A program made the position numbers and the translations under genes. Below, piece after piece: positions 16,259 to 23,240 of a DNA stretch of 24,982 bases. How positions within the stretch are numbered: the first letter of the stretch is position 1; each line of letters starts with the position of its first letter. The notes beneath the pieces are model-generated. The model saw only the letters and a program-made list of their open reading frames with translations, did no database searches and was not told the origin of the DNA. This DNA comes from DASRHD01 sp035499715 (GTDB lineage Bacteria > Verrucomicrobiota > Verrucomicrobiia > Opitutales > Opitutaceae), in NCBI GenBank assembly GCA_035499715.1, contig DATJYF010000230.1, positions 1 to 24,982 on the forward strand, in the 5' to 3' direction.

Positions 16259-16264
16259 CTTCCT
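16259..16264 (-). promoter_or_regulatory. Ribosome binding site of the sugar transferase
   Basis: AGGAAG on the minus strand, 7 bases before the ATG at 16251; it confirms the chosen start. Confidence 0.65.
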
Positions 16265-16341
16265 AGGGATTTGACTCCCCTGAGCGTAACAGGAGTGAAA
16301 GGATGCCGAAATCGGCGGATGGCTTGCCTCAAACTAATCTC

Positions 16342-16391
16342 CACCCGTTCTGCCCCATCAGGAAAACCCTGATTCTCGTACGGGTGATGGG
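16342..16391 (+). promoter_or_regulatory. Alternative-hairpin leader upstream of the NusG-like gene
   Basis: CACCCGT (16342-16348) pairs with ACGGGTG (16380-16386), enclosing ATCAGG (16357-16362) and CCTGAT (16368-16373) around loop AAAAC. A competing pairing joins CCCATCA (16354-16360) to TGATGGG (16385-16391). All three stems are perfect, and the two folds exclude each other. The element lies 40 bases before the NusG-like start codon, in the position of a 5' leader. Confidence 0.5.
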
Positions 16392-16430
16392 AACGCTCTT
16401 GCCCAAGTAAAAACCCCCGCAAACCCTGCC

Positions 16431-17039
16431 ATGTTGCATCCGGTTGACCACTCCATGAACACCATCGTCCGGTCTGTCGCTTCTCCCAGCTGGTTCTGCC
16501 TCCGCACCCAGCCGAAGCGAGAGCATGTGGCTGCGGTCAATCTTCGCAAACGGGTGCAAATCGAGGTGTTTGCCCCACGGCTGCGGATCTGGCGCTCGAC
16601 GCGCCACGGCATTGCCAGCCTGATCACCGAGGCGCTTTTTCCCGGATATATTTTCGCGCGGTTTCTTCACCCGGACCAGTCCCGCCACGTCCTGAGCACG
16701 ACCGGCATCACCGGCATCGTGGCTTTCGACGGCCGCCCTCCGGCCGTGGCCGACCCGGTGATCGATTTTTTGCGCAACGAGATCGAGCAGGCGGGCCGGA
16801 ATGCAGGCGAACCGCTTCTTGAGGAGGGCAGCTGGGTGAGAATTGCCACCGGCTGCTTCCATGACATGGAGGGAAGAGTCTTGCATTTTGATCCCCAGGC
16901 CGGGCGCGTCCGCCTTCTGCTGATGCTGCTGGGCCGGACGGTCCGGGTAAACCTGCCGGCGCGAGGCGTGACGTTCGCCTCCGCTCCGCATGCGCATTAT
17001 CCGCCGGGCTTGCTGGCCCGGCCGGAGATGAGCGCCTGA
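16431..17039 (+). CDS. NusG-family specialised antiterminator (RfaH/UpxY/LoaP-like)
   Basis: 202 aa (194 if the ATG at 16455 is used). The N-terminal NGN domain is recognisable: WFCLRTQPKREHVAAVNLRK (21-40), then EVFAPRLRIW, LFPGYIFARF (69-78) and TTGITGIVAFDGRPP (90-104), the pattern of RfaH/UpxY-type paralogs rather than housekeeping NusG. A C-terminal KOW-like region follows (WVRIATGCFHDMEGRVLHFD, then VRLLLMLLGRTVRVNLPA). Such proteins load onto RNA polymerase at a leader signal and make transcription of long polysaccharide operons processive. It lies directly upstream of the glycosyltransferase operon, across a 399-nt leader, and is divergent from the initiating sugar transferase. The C-terminal domain is KOW-like, not obviously the RfaH helical hairpin. 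Confidence 0.88.
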   Translation: MLHPVDHSMNTIVRSVASPSWFCLRTQPKREHVAAVNLRKRVQIEVFAPRLRIWRSTRHGIASLITEALFPGYIFARFLHPDQSRHVLSTTGITGIVAFDGRPPAVADPVIDFLRNEIEQAGRNAGEPLLEEGSWVRIATGCFHDMEGRVLHFDPQAGRVRLLLMLLGRTVRVNLPARGVTFASAPHAHYPPGLLARPEMSA

Positions 17040-17438
17040 ACCGCGTTCCGCGCGCAAATAAAATTTATATGAACCGGGCTCCAAAATGGGCCGTGCCAAT
17101 GTCACCGTCTCCGGTGGCAAGGGCGGCAGCTTGGCCGGAGCCGCGCCGTCCACGGCCCCGGGCCTGACCGCGTCGGGTCTTCGCGCCATTCTGCGATGAT
17201 GCAACACGGGGCGGGGGCCGCTCCCGGCATGGAACTGGCATGCGATAGGCTGAACTCCCCGGCCGTTTTCCTTCAACTTTGATGCAGACCACTCCCACGA
17301 CATTTTTCAGAACCGCCGGCCACTCCGGCCGCGCGAACTGCCAGAGCCCGGCCGGCGGTGTGCGGCCTTTTCGGGAAAGCATCGGAACTTGAAGCCGGCG
17401 CCTCCATTGCGCGCCGCGATCAACGTCGAACATCGGCC
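17040..17438. other. Non-coding leader before the polysaccharide operon
   Basis: Roughly 400 bases without a convincing gene. It starts with a short AT-rich patch (AAATAAAATTTATAT near 17056-17070) that could hold a promoter. Two tiny overlapping ORFs (from 17069 and 17086) have no ribosome site or recognisable product. A 10-bp inverted repeat near its end (17312-17359) is the main structure. The downstream GT frame is open back to a GTG at 17358 but matches its family only from 17439. Plausible site of action for the NusG-like protein. Confidence 0.5.
17312..17369 (+). terminator. Terminator-like hairpin in the operon leader
   Basis: ACCGCCGGCC (17312-17321) and GGCCGGCGGT (17350-17359) form a perfect 10-bp stem over a 28-base loop, followed after eight bases by TTTT (17368 onward). 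It is 80 bases before the first glycosyltransferase start. The long loop and distant T-tract make it a weak intrinsic terminator, but a plausible pause or antitermination target. Confidence 0.35.
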
Positions 17439-18599
17439 ATGAAACCGACCGATCGACTCCGGATCCTCCATGCGGACACGGACGACCTCGGAAACCCGCT
17501 CCGCGGCGGCCAGCCGGTGCGCACGTTTGCGGTGAATTCGCGTCTGGCGGCGCGACATGACATCACCGTGTTCACCTCCGTCTACAAAAATTGCCAGAGG
17601 CGATTGGAGCGCAGCGGCGTGCGCTACCGGCGCCTTGGCTTCCGCCTGCCACCCTTCGGCCTGTCGCCGCATCTGTCCTTTCTCGCCGCGCTGGGCCCGG
17701 TGGTGGCGCGGACGCCGCACGACTTGGTGGTCGAGGAGTTCACGCCGCCGGTCGGCTTTTGCGGTCTCGCCTGGTGGACCAGAGCGCCCGTCGTTATTAA
17801 CGTTCAATGGAATTTTTTCCACCAGTGGGAAAAGCGGTACCATCTTCCCTTCAGCCGTTGGATGAAGCGCCTGGCCCGCTCCGGCCGCTATCGCTACGTG
17901 ATTGTGCAGTCCGATGCGATGGGGCGCGAAATGCAGTCGCTTTTGCCCGGCGCCACCATCCGGCGCATCGCATCCGGGATCGACGACGAGGCCTTCATCG
18001 AGAGCCGGGGCGAGGGGGATTACGTGCTGTACCTCGGCCGGCTGGACATCGAGCACAAGGGGCTCGACCTGTTGATCGAGGCGTGGCGAAAAGTTTGTGG
18101 CCCGGCGAAAATACCCCTGATCATCGCCGGTGACGGACCCGCCCGGGCCGAACTTGAGGCGACGGTCGAGCGGGAAGGGCTGGCCGGCTTGGTCCGGTTC
18201 ATCGGGCGGGTGGAGGGCGCGGCCAAACGGGATGTGCTCGGCCGTTGCCGGCTCTTCGCCATGCCGTCGCGGTACGAGACCTTTGGGATCGTCGGGGCCG
18301 AAGCCATGGCCGCGAGCAAGCCTGTCGTCTGCTTCAATATCGATCATCTCAACGAGCTGGCCGCGCCACCCTGGGCGGAGCATATCGCGAAGTTCGACAG
18401 CGAGGCGTTCGGCCGGGCCGTGGCACGGTTATGGCTGAGCCCGGAGCACTGCCAGAGGATGGGCGAAGAAGCGTGCCGGCGGGCAAAAGAATACCGCTGG
18501 GACGTCATCGCCCGTCAGCAGGAGGAGTTTTATTTCGAAATCATATCCAGACGTGAAACCGCTGAAAATCGCAGTTTATTATCCGTGGGTCTATCTTAA
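17439..18599 (+). CDS. GT4-family glycosyltransferase (first of operon)
   Basis: 386 aa, GT-B fold, retaining glycosyltransferase expected to add one sugar to the lipid-linked repeat unit on the cytoplasmic face. N-terminal acceptor domain starts LRILHADTDD with the GG loop at 23-24 (NPLRGGQPVR). The donor domain contains YVLYLGRLDIEHKGLDLLIE (195-214), IIAGDGP (228-234) and the EX7E motif (Glu280 and Glu288 in RYETFGIVGAEAMAASKP). The ATG at 17439 is chosen because family similarity starts there; the GTG at 17358 would add 27 unrelated residues. No good Shine-Dalgarno site. Its 3' end overlaps the next GT by 47 bases. Donor sugar unknown. Confidence 0.9.
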   Translation: MKPTDRLRILHADTDDLGNPLRGGQPVRTFAVNSRLAARHDITVFTSVYKNCQRRLERSGVRYRRLGFRLPPFGLSPHLSFLAALGPVVARTPHDLVVEEFTPPVGFCGLAWWTRAPVVINVQWNFFHQWEKRYHLPFSRWMKRLARSGRYRYVIVQSDAMGREMQSLLPGATIRRIASGIDDEAFIESRGEGDYVLYLGRLDIEHKGLDLLIEAWRKVCGPAKIPLIIAGDGPARAELEATVEREGLAGLVRFIGRVEGAAKRDVLGRCRLFAMPSRYETFGIVGAEAMAASKPVVCFNIDHLNELAAPPWAEHIAKFDSEAFGRAVARLWLSPEHCQRMGEEACRRAKEYRWDVIARQQEEFYFEIISRRETAENRSLLSVGLS

Positions 18600-19749
18600 G
18601 GGGGGGATCGAGCGTTCCATGGTGGCGCTGATCTCGCGCAGCCGCCATGAGTGGACCGTATTCACCAGCCATTACGAACCGGAAAGCACCTTCCGGGAGT
18701 TCGCCGACTTCAAGGTCGTGCCGGTGGGTGACGTCAGTGTCCGCCGCGACATCGGCTCGGTCTTCACCGCCGCGCTGGGCATCGTCCGTACGCGTCTGCC
18801 GCTCGAGGGCTTTGACGCCTTCGCGGTCTGGTGCGACGGCCTGGGCCCGCTCACGACCTTCCGGAACCACAACCTGCCGGCGCTGTGCATCTGCTCCACG
18901 CCGCTGCGGGCGGCCTACGATCCGCTTTATGCGCGGGAAGCCCTGCGCAGCCGGAAGCTGCCGGCCCGGCTGGCGTATCATCTTTTCAAACACGTCTTCC
19001 GCCTGGTGGATCGGCTGGCCTGGCGGCATTTCGACGGGGTCGTGGCCACCAGTCTCGAGGTCAAGGAGCGCATCGTGCGGAACCATCTTTACCCGGACAA
19101 CCGCCGCATGGTCCTGTGTCATCCGGGCATCGATGTGAGGGAAGCACCGAAGCAGGTCAGCTACGAGCCGTTTCTCCTCGTGCCGGGACGGATTTCCTGG
19201 ACCAAGAACATCGAGCTGGCGATCGACGCTTTTCGCGCCGCCGGGCTGCCGGCGCCGTGGCGCCTGGTCGTCGCGGGATTCGTCGACCAGAAAAGCCGGC
19301 GTTACCTGGAGGAGCTGAAACAACGCGCGGATGTCGACGCTCGGATCGAGTTTGTCGTTGCTCCATCGGACGAACAGTTGCACCGCCTCTATGAAACCGC
19401 CTACGCCGTGCTGTTCACGCCGCTGAACGAAGACTGGGGCATGGCGGTGCTCGAAGGCATGTTGCGTTCCAAGCCGATTCTCGCCAACGCCAGCGGCGGA
19501 CCGAAGGAAAGCGTGGAGAACGGCGTGACCGGCTGGCTGCTGGAGCCGAAGGTCGAACCGTGGGCGGAATTGATCCGCCGCCTGCCCGACCAGCCCGAGA
19601 CGGTGCGCCGGATGGGCGAGCAGGCCCGCCTCAGCGTCGAAAAATACGACTGGTCCAGATTTGTCGGCGGGGTGGACGCGTTGGTCGAATCCGCCGTCCG
19701 CCCGACGCCCGCCTTTGTCCACGACCCAACCATCGAGCTTGCCACGTGA
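18553..19749 (+). CDS. GT4-family glycosyltransferase (second of operon)
   Basis: 398 aa GT-B enzyme, likely cytoplasmic and adding a further sugar to the repeat unit. The N-terminus LKIAVYYPWVYLKGGIERS (4-22) carries the GG acceptor loop and forces a start at or before 18556, so the GTG at 18553 is used although it lies inside the previous gene. Donor domain: LLVPGRISWTKNIELAIDAF (208-227), VVAGFVD (239-245), and EX7E with Glu293 and Glu301 (NEDWGMAVLEGM), then GGPKESVENGVTGWL (315-329). Overlaps upstream by 47 bases and downstream by 4 (GTGA), so translation is probably coupled across all three genes. Donor and linkage cannot be assigned. Confidence 0.9.
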   Translation: MKPLKIAVYYPWVYLKGGIERSMVALISRSRHEWTVFTSHYEPESTFREFADFKVVPVGDVSVRRDIGSVFTAALGIVRTRLPLEGFDAFAVWCDGLGPLTTFRNHNLPALCICSTPLRAAYDPLYAREALRSRKLPARLAYHLFKHVFRLVDRLAWRHFDGVVATSLEVKERIVRNHLYPDNRRMVLCHPGIDVREAPKQVSYEPFLLVPGRISWTKNIELAIDAFRAAGLPAPWRLVVAGFVDQKSRRYLEELKQRADVDARIEFVVAPSDEQLHRLYETAYAVLFTPLNEDWGMAVLEGMLRSKPILANASGGPKESVENGVTGWLLEPKVEPWAELIRRLPDQPETVRRMGEQARLSVEKYDWSRFVGGVDALVESAVRPTPAFVHDPTIELAT

Positions 19750-21629
19750 CTAAACCCAAACTCGACCCAGCCCGCATCCTTGCTGCCAGCCTCGATGCCG
19801 ATCCGGCCGTTTCGGCCGAAAACATCATTCAAAAGTTTCTCGTTCGCTGGAAACTTTTCACCGCCTGCACGCTCATCGTTCCGCTCATCGCGCTTTGGCT
19901 CTGCTATCTGGTGCCGGAGACCTACAAGAGCACGGCCCAACTGCTGATCCGGAACGAGGGCGGGACGGATATGCTCTACGGCGGCATCGCGCCGCCCCTG
20001 GTGGCGCCGACCGGGGCGAGCACAGCGGAGATCATCAAGAGCCTGCCGGTGGCCAGCCAGATGATCGAGGCGGTGGGCGTGGAAAGCGCCGACATCGCCC
20101 GGCCCGCCTACAAGGTACTCTTCGGCAAGGCGATGGCCCTGATCCTGCCGCTCCTGGGCCGCGAGCCCGAGGACAAGCTGCTGGCGGCAAACCCCAAACT
20201 CAAATACATGTACCTGGCCGACGACCTCAAGCCCTCGATCGATGCCACCACGCTGCTGGTGGAAGAGCACGGCGCCGGCAGCTCCCGCGACGAGATGATC
20301 AACGTCTCGATCAAATCGAACACCCGCGAAAAAGTGGCGGCCGAGGTCAACGGCCTGTGTGACGCCTTCATCAAGGAATACAGCCTGCGGGCGAAAAATG
20401 CGGCCCTCACGGCCAGCAAGACGCTGGAAGCACAGGCCGCCGCGGCGCAGGCCGAGATCGACCGCCTGCGCTCGGCTCCGCCCGACGCGGAGATTGCGCC
20501 GCCGGACGAACGGCCCGAAGACCTGAATACCAATCCGCTGACCTCCGGGCTCGCGAAGACAATCTCGGACTTGGAGGCGGAATTGGTGGTCTTGCGCCAG
20601 ACTTATGCCGAGAACGCGCCCCAGATCACGCAGGACGAGGCCGAGTTAAAGCGTGACCGTTTCCTCCTCGCCCAGGAGGAAGCCATCGACGCGGCGAGCG
20701 AGCAGCTCAGCGCGATCAGGATAAAACAGCGCCAGCTCAAGCTGGTCGCCGACTTGTATGAGACCGGCCAGAACAATCTTTCCATCGTCGAGCATGGCAT
20801 CACTCCCAAGAAAACCAAACTTACGCCGTTGATGCATTACGGCCTGCCGGTCGGCGGCAGCCTGATCGGCGGAATGTTCATCGGCTGCATCGCGATTCTG
20901 CTCCTCAACGTGCTCGATCCGCGCCTGTTCGTGGCCAGCGACATCACGCCCGCCTCCGGCCTGCCTGTGCTCGGCGTCATCCCTCATTCCGGTGTGGGCT
21001 CGCTCGATTTTGCCCGGTTGAATGATCTGCCCATGGCCGGCGCGCGTCCGGCCCTCTTCCAGGCGCTGGGCCGGCTCGACCTCCTCGAGCGAAAAGATTC
21101 CCGCGTCGTGGTCGTGACGAGCGCGGAAGACGAGGCGTCCACCGCCCTGGTCGCCCTGCAACTCGCCGTGCTTCTGGCCCGCGACCGGGAGGGGAACGTA
21201 CTGCTGGCTGAGGCCAATTTCGACGCTGCGGAGCTGACCGAAGCCGCCGCCGCCAAAACCGAGCCCGGCCTGCTGGACGTGCTGGCCGGATCCTGCCCCG
21301 TGAGCAACGCCATTCGGCCAACCAAGCTTCCGCGCCTCGCGTTCATCGGCACCGGCCGCCTCGATTTGCGCGACGAAGCCGGCTCGAGCCGGGAAGGCTG
21401 GACGCGCTGGCTCGAACATGGTCGCAAAAATTACGGGACGGTCGTGATCCACGCCGGCGGCCTGCTCAATTCGCGCGAAGCCGCCGTACTGGCGAAAGAC
21501 GCCGATCAATCGCTGATCGTGACGAATCGCCACGCCTCGAGAAGGGACTGCCTCGCGCAGGCGGCCGCCGTGCTCGCGGGCATGGGCGCGCCGGCTCTCG
21601 GCGTCATCCACTGCGATCTGAAATCCTGA
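19746..21629 (+). CDS. Wzz-like chain-length protein fused to a degenerate BY-kinase domain
   Basis: 627 aa from the GTG at 19746, which overlaps the previous stop as GTGA; the longer frame back to 19560 lies inside the previous gene. Wzz-type N-terminus: cytoplasmic stub, membrane helix (38-56), then PETYKSTAQLLIRNEGG (57-73). Periplasmic coiled-coil arms (222-245, 270-335), second membrane helix (366-388), then a cytoplasmic domain resembling bacterial tyrosine kinases: VVVVTSAEDEASTALVALQL (454-473) and NVLLAEANFD (484-493). The Walker A lysine is absent (SAEDEAST where GEGKST is normal), the Walker B aspartate is replaced (VVIHAGG, 566-572), and there is no C-terminal tyrosine cluster. 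It should fold like Wzc but not phosphorylate. Likely controls polymer length and export. Confidence 0.85.
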   Translation: MTKPKLDPARILAASLDADPAVSAENIIQKFLVRWKLFTACTLIVPLIALWLCYLVPETYKSTAQLLIRNEGGTDMLYGGIAPPLVAPTGASTAEIIKSLPVASQMIEAVGVESADIARPAYKVLFGKAMALILPLLGREPEDKLLAANPKLKYMYLADDLKPSIDATTLLVEEHGAGSSRDEMINVSIKSNTREKVAAEVNGLCDAFIKEYSLRAKNAALTASKTLEAQAAAAQAEIDRLRSAPPDAEIAPPDERPEDLNTNPLTSGLAKTISDLEAELVVLRQTYAENAPQITQDEAELKRDRFLLAQEEAIDAASEQLSAIRIKQRQLKLVADLYETGQNNLSIVEHGITPKKTKLTPLMHYGLPVGGSLIGGMFIGCIAILLLNVLDPRLFVASDITPASGLPVLGVIPHSGVGSLDFARLNDLPMAGARPALFQALGRLDLLERKDSRVVVVTSAEDEASTALVALQLAVLLARDREGNVLLAEANFDAAELTEAAAAKTEPGLLDVLAGSCPVSNAIRPTKLPRLAFIGTGRLDLRDEAGSSREGWTRWLEHGRKNYGTVVIHAGGLLNSREAAVLAKDADQSLIVTNRHASRRDCLAQAAAVLAGMGAPALGVIHCDLKS

Positions 21630-21665
21630 GCGCCGAGGGCGCACCGAACCTGGAAAAATCCCGTC

Positions 21666-23240
21666 ATGAACATCGCGCTCCCTCCCATGCTCGCACCGCA
21701 CCGGCTTTGCCAGGCCGTCGCGATAGGCACCGCCGTCGCCATCGGATTGCTCGTTCCGATGTGGGGAGACGTGAAGATGCTTACCCTCGGCATCGTCATT
21801 CTGGGCTTCGTCGGGCTGGCGTGCCTGCTGGTCCTGCCCAATCGCCGCATTTGGCTGGTGTGCGCCTGGGCCTTCGCCCTTCCCCTCAGTCTGGAAAAAG
21901 TATTTCCGATCTTCAAATCGGAGTATCCGGATTTCAGGATCTCTCCGCTTATCGTGTCCGGCACGGACCTTGCCCTCTATCTCCTGATCGCGGGCCTGTT
22001 GTTGGAAGCGTCCGTGTTCCGGCGCAAGGTCTTTCACTGGTCGGCCGCCATTACTCCCTTCGCCCTCCTGGTCGGGTGGGTCTGGGTGGATTACTATTTA
22101 AATTGGCCGACCGGCGAAGGCGTCATCCAGGTGATTCATTGGACGAAGATGCTCATTTTTCTGGTGGTGTTCTCGTCGTCCATTCGGACCCGCGAAGAAT
22201 TGTTGACGGTGCTGGTGACCGTCGCCGCCGCGGTGCTGGTGCAGGCGGCCATCCTGGGCGTGTCCTATGTGCTGAAGAAGCACGTCGGGTTTTCTCCCAA
22301 GGCCGCCGAGGCGAGTTTGATCTCCGTGCCCACCAGCAGCGCAGAAGAATCGGTGATCACCCGCGCGACCGGGACGGTCGGGCATCCCAATCAACAGGCG
22401 ATGTACCACGTGCTTTTCACCGTGCCGATTGTCGCCCTGTTCATGGTACGCAACTGGATCTGGCGCATCATTGTGGCCCTCGTGCTGCTGGCCAGCCTGT
22501 GCGCGATCATCGTCACCGTATCGCGCACGTCATGGATTTCCTGTTCGCTGGCGGGGACGATCATCGTGGCGACCGCCTGGCGGTATGGCCGGATCAACCG
22601 CGCCGGCTGGCTGGGACTTGGGGTGGGCGCGTTGTTCGGCCTGATTCTGGTGGGATCGTTTTCCCCTCTGATTGTCACGCGCATAACGAAGGCCGATGAA
22701 GGGGCGTCCCTCTCGCGTGTCCACCTCGCCTTGCTGGCGCTCGAACACATCGGCAATCATCCCATCATGGGGGTGGGGCCGGGAAATTTCATCAACGGCA
22801 AGCTCACGATCAGCAACGGCATCCAGTGGCAGTACAACGCCTGGCTGCCGCGCGGACAAGTGCGGACGAGCCACTTTATCGGCAACATGGAGGTGGCCGA
22901 TCTCGAGGTCGACAACAAATCGTACCACTCGTCGCTACCGGCCCATAACAAATTTCTCCTGACCGGCGCCGAGCTGGGGCTGGTGGGGCTCGGTCTTTTT
23001 CTTTGGTACCAGTGGCGGCTGCTGCGCACCGTCCTGGACAACCTTCGGGCCAGGGATCCGCTTTTGTGGTGGGTGGGCGTGGCCCTGTTCGGCGCCTTCG
23101 GCGCCACCCTGACCGAATACAACCTCGAGCTCTTCTACGACGACAAGACCGTGCTGATGCCGCTGTTTATAAATGCGCTGACGATCTGCTTCTCCCGCAT
23201 TGCCGCCACTGCAACGACGACCGGAGGAGCCTCCGCATGA
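21666..23240 (+). CDS. Wzy-like polymerase / O-antigen ligase family protein
   Basis: 524 aa inner-membrane protein with about eleven hydrophobic segments. Family landmarks: GTVGHPNQQAMY (237-248), VSRTSWIS (284-291), the long periplasmic loop starting NHPIMGVGPGNF (363-374), and AHNKFLLTGAELGLVGLGLF (433-452), the Wzy_C/WaaL pattern with the loop His. In this context it most likely polymerises repeat units on the periplasmic face; WaaL-type ligase is the alternative, and sequence alone does not separate them. It starts 36 bases after the Wzz-like gene and its stop overlaps the flippase start (ATGA). A weak GGA precedes the ATG at 21666. Lengths near 420-520 aa are usual for the family. Confidence 0.87.
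   Translation: MNIALPPMLAPHRLCQAVAIGTAVAIGLLVPMWGDVKMLTLGIVILGFVGLACLLVLPNRRIWLVCAWAFALPLSLEKVFPIFKSEYPDFRISPLIVSGTDLALYLLIAGLLLEASVFRRKVFHWSAAITPFALLVGWVWVDYYLNWPTGEGVIQVIHWTKMLIFLVVFSSSIRTREELLTVLVTVAAAVLVQAAILGVSYVLKKHVGFSPKAAEASLISVPTSSAEESVITRATGTVGHPNQQAMYHVLFTVPIVALFMVRNWIWRIIVALVLLASLCAIIVTVSRTSWISCSLAGTIIVATAWRYGRINRAGWLGLGVGALFGLILVGSFSPLIVTRITKADEGASLSRVHLALLALEHIGNHPIMGVGPGNFINGKLTISNGIQWQYNAWLPRGQVRTSHFIGNMEVADLEVDNKSYHSSLPAHNKFLLTGAELGLVGLGLFLWYQWRLLRTVLDNLRARDPLLWWVGVALFGAFGATLTEYNLELFYDDKTVLMPLFINALTICFSRIAATATTTGGASA
23223..23229 (+). promoter_or_regulatory. Ribosome binding site of the flippase inside the wzy-like gene
   Basis: GGAGGAG at 23223-23229 lies 7 bases before the ATG at 23237 and within the last codons of the polymerase gene. 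It decides the flippase start over the longer upstream frame. Confidence 0.75.

Noticed and set aside
14893..16266. 457-residue His/Arg/Gln-rich open frame on the plus strand
   Set aside because: Antisense shadow of the sugar transferase; its composition reflects reverse-complemented codons, with no domain.
17069..17197. Two tiny overlapping ORFs (about 32 and 37 codons) in the operon leader as a possible leader peptide
   Set aside because: No ribosome binding site, no run of regulatory codons and no recognisable product; not enough to call a gene.
17358..17375. A GTG start giving MCGLFG, like the N-terminus of class II glutamine amidotransferases (asparagine synthase)
   Set aside because: The sequence after it shows no amidotransferase features and runs straight into a GT4 glycosyltransferase, so the match is chance.
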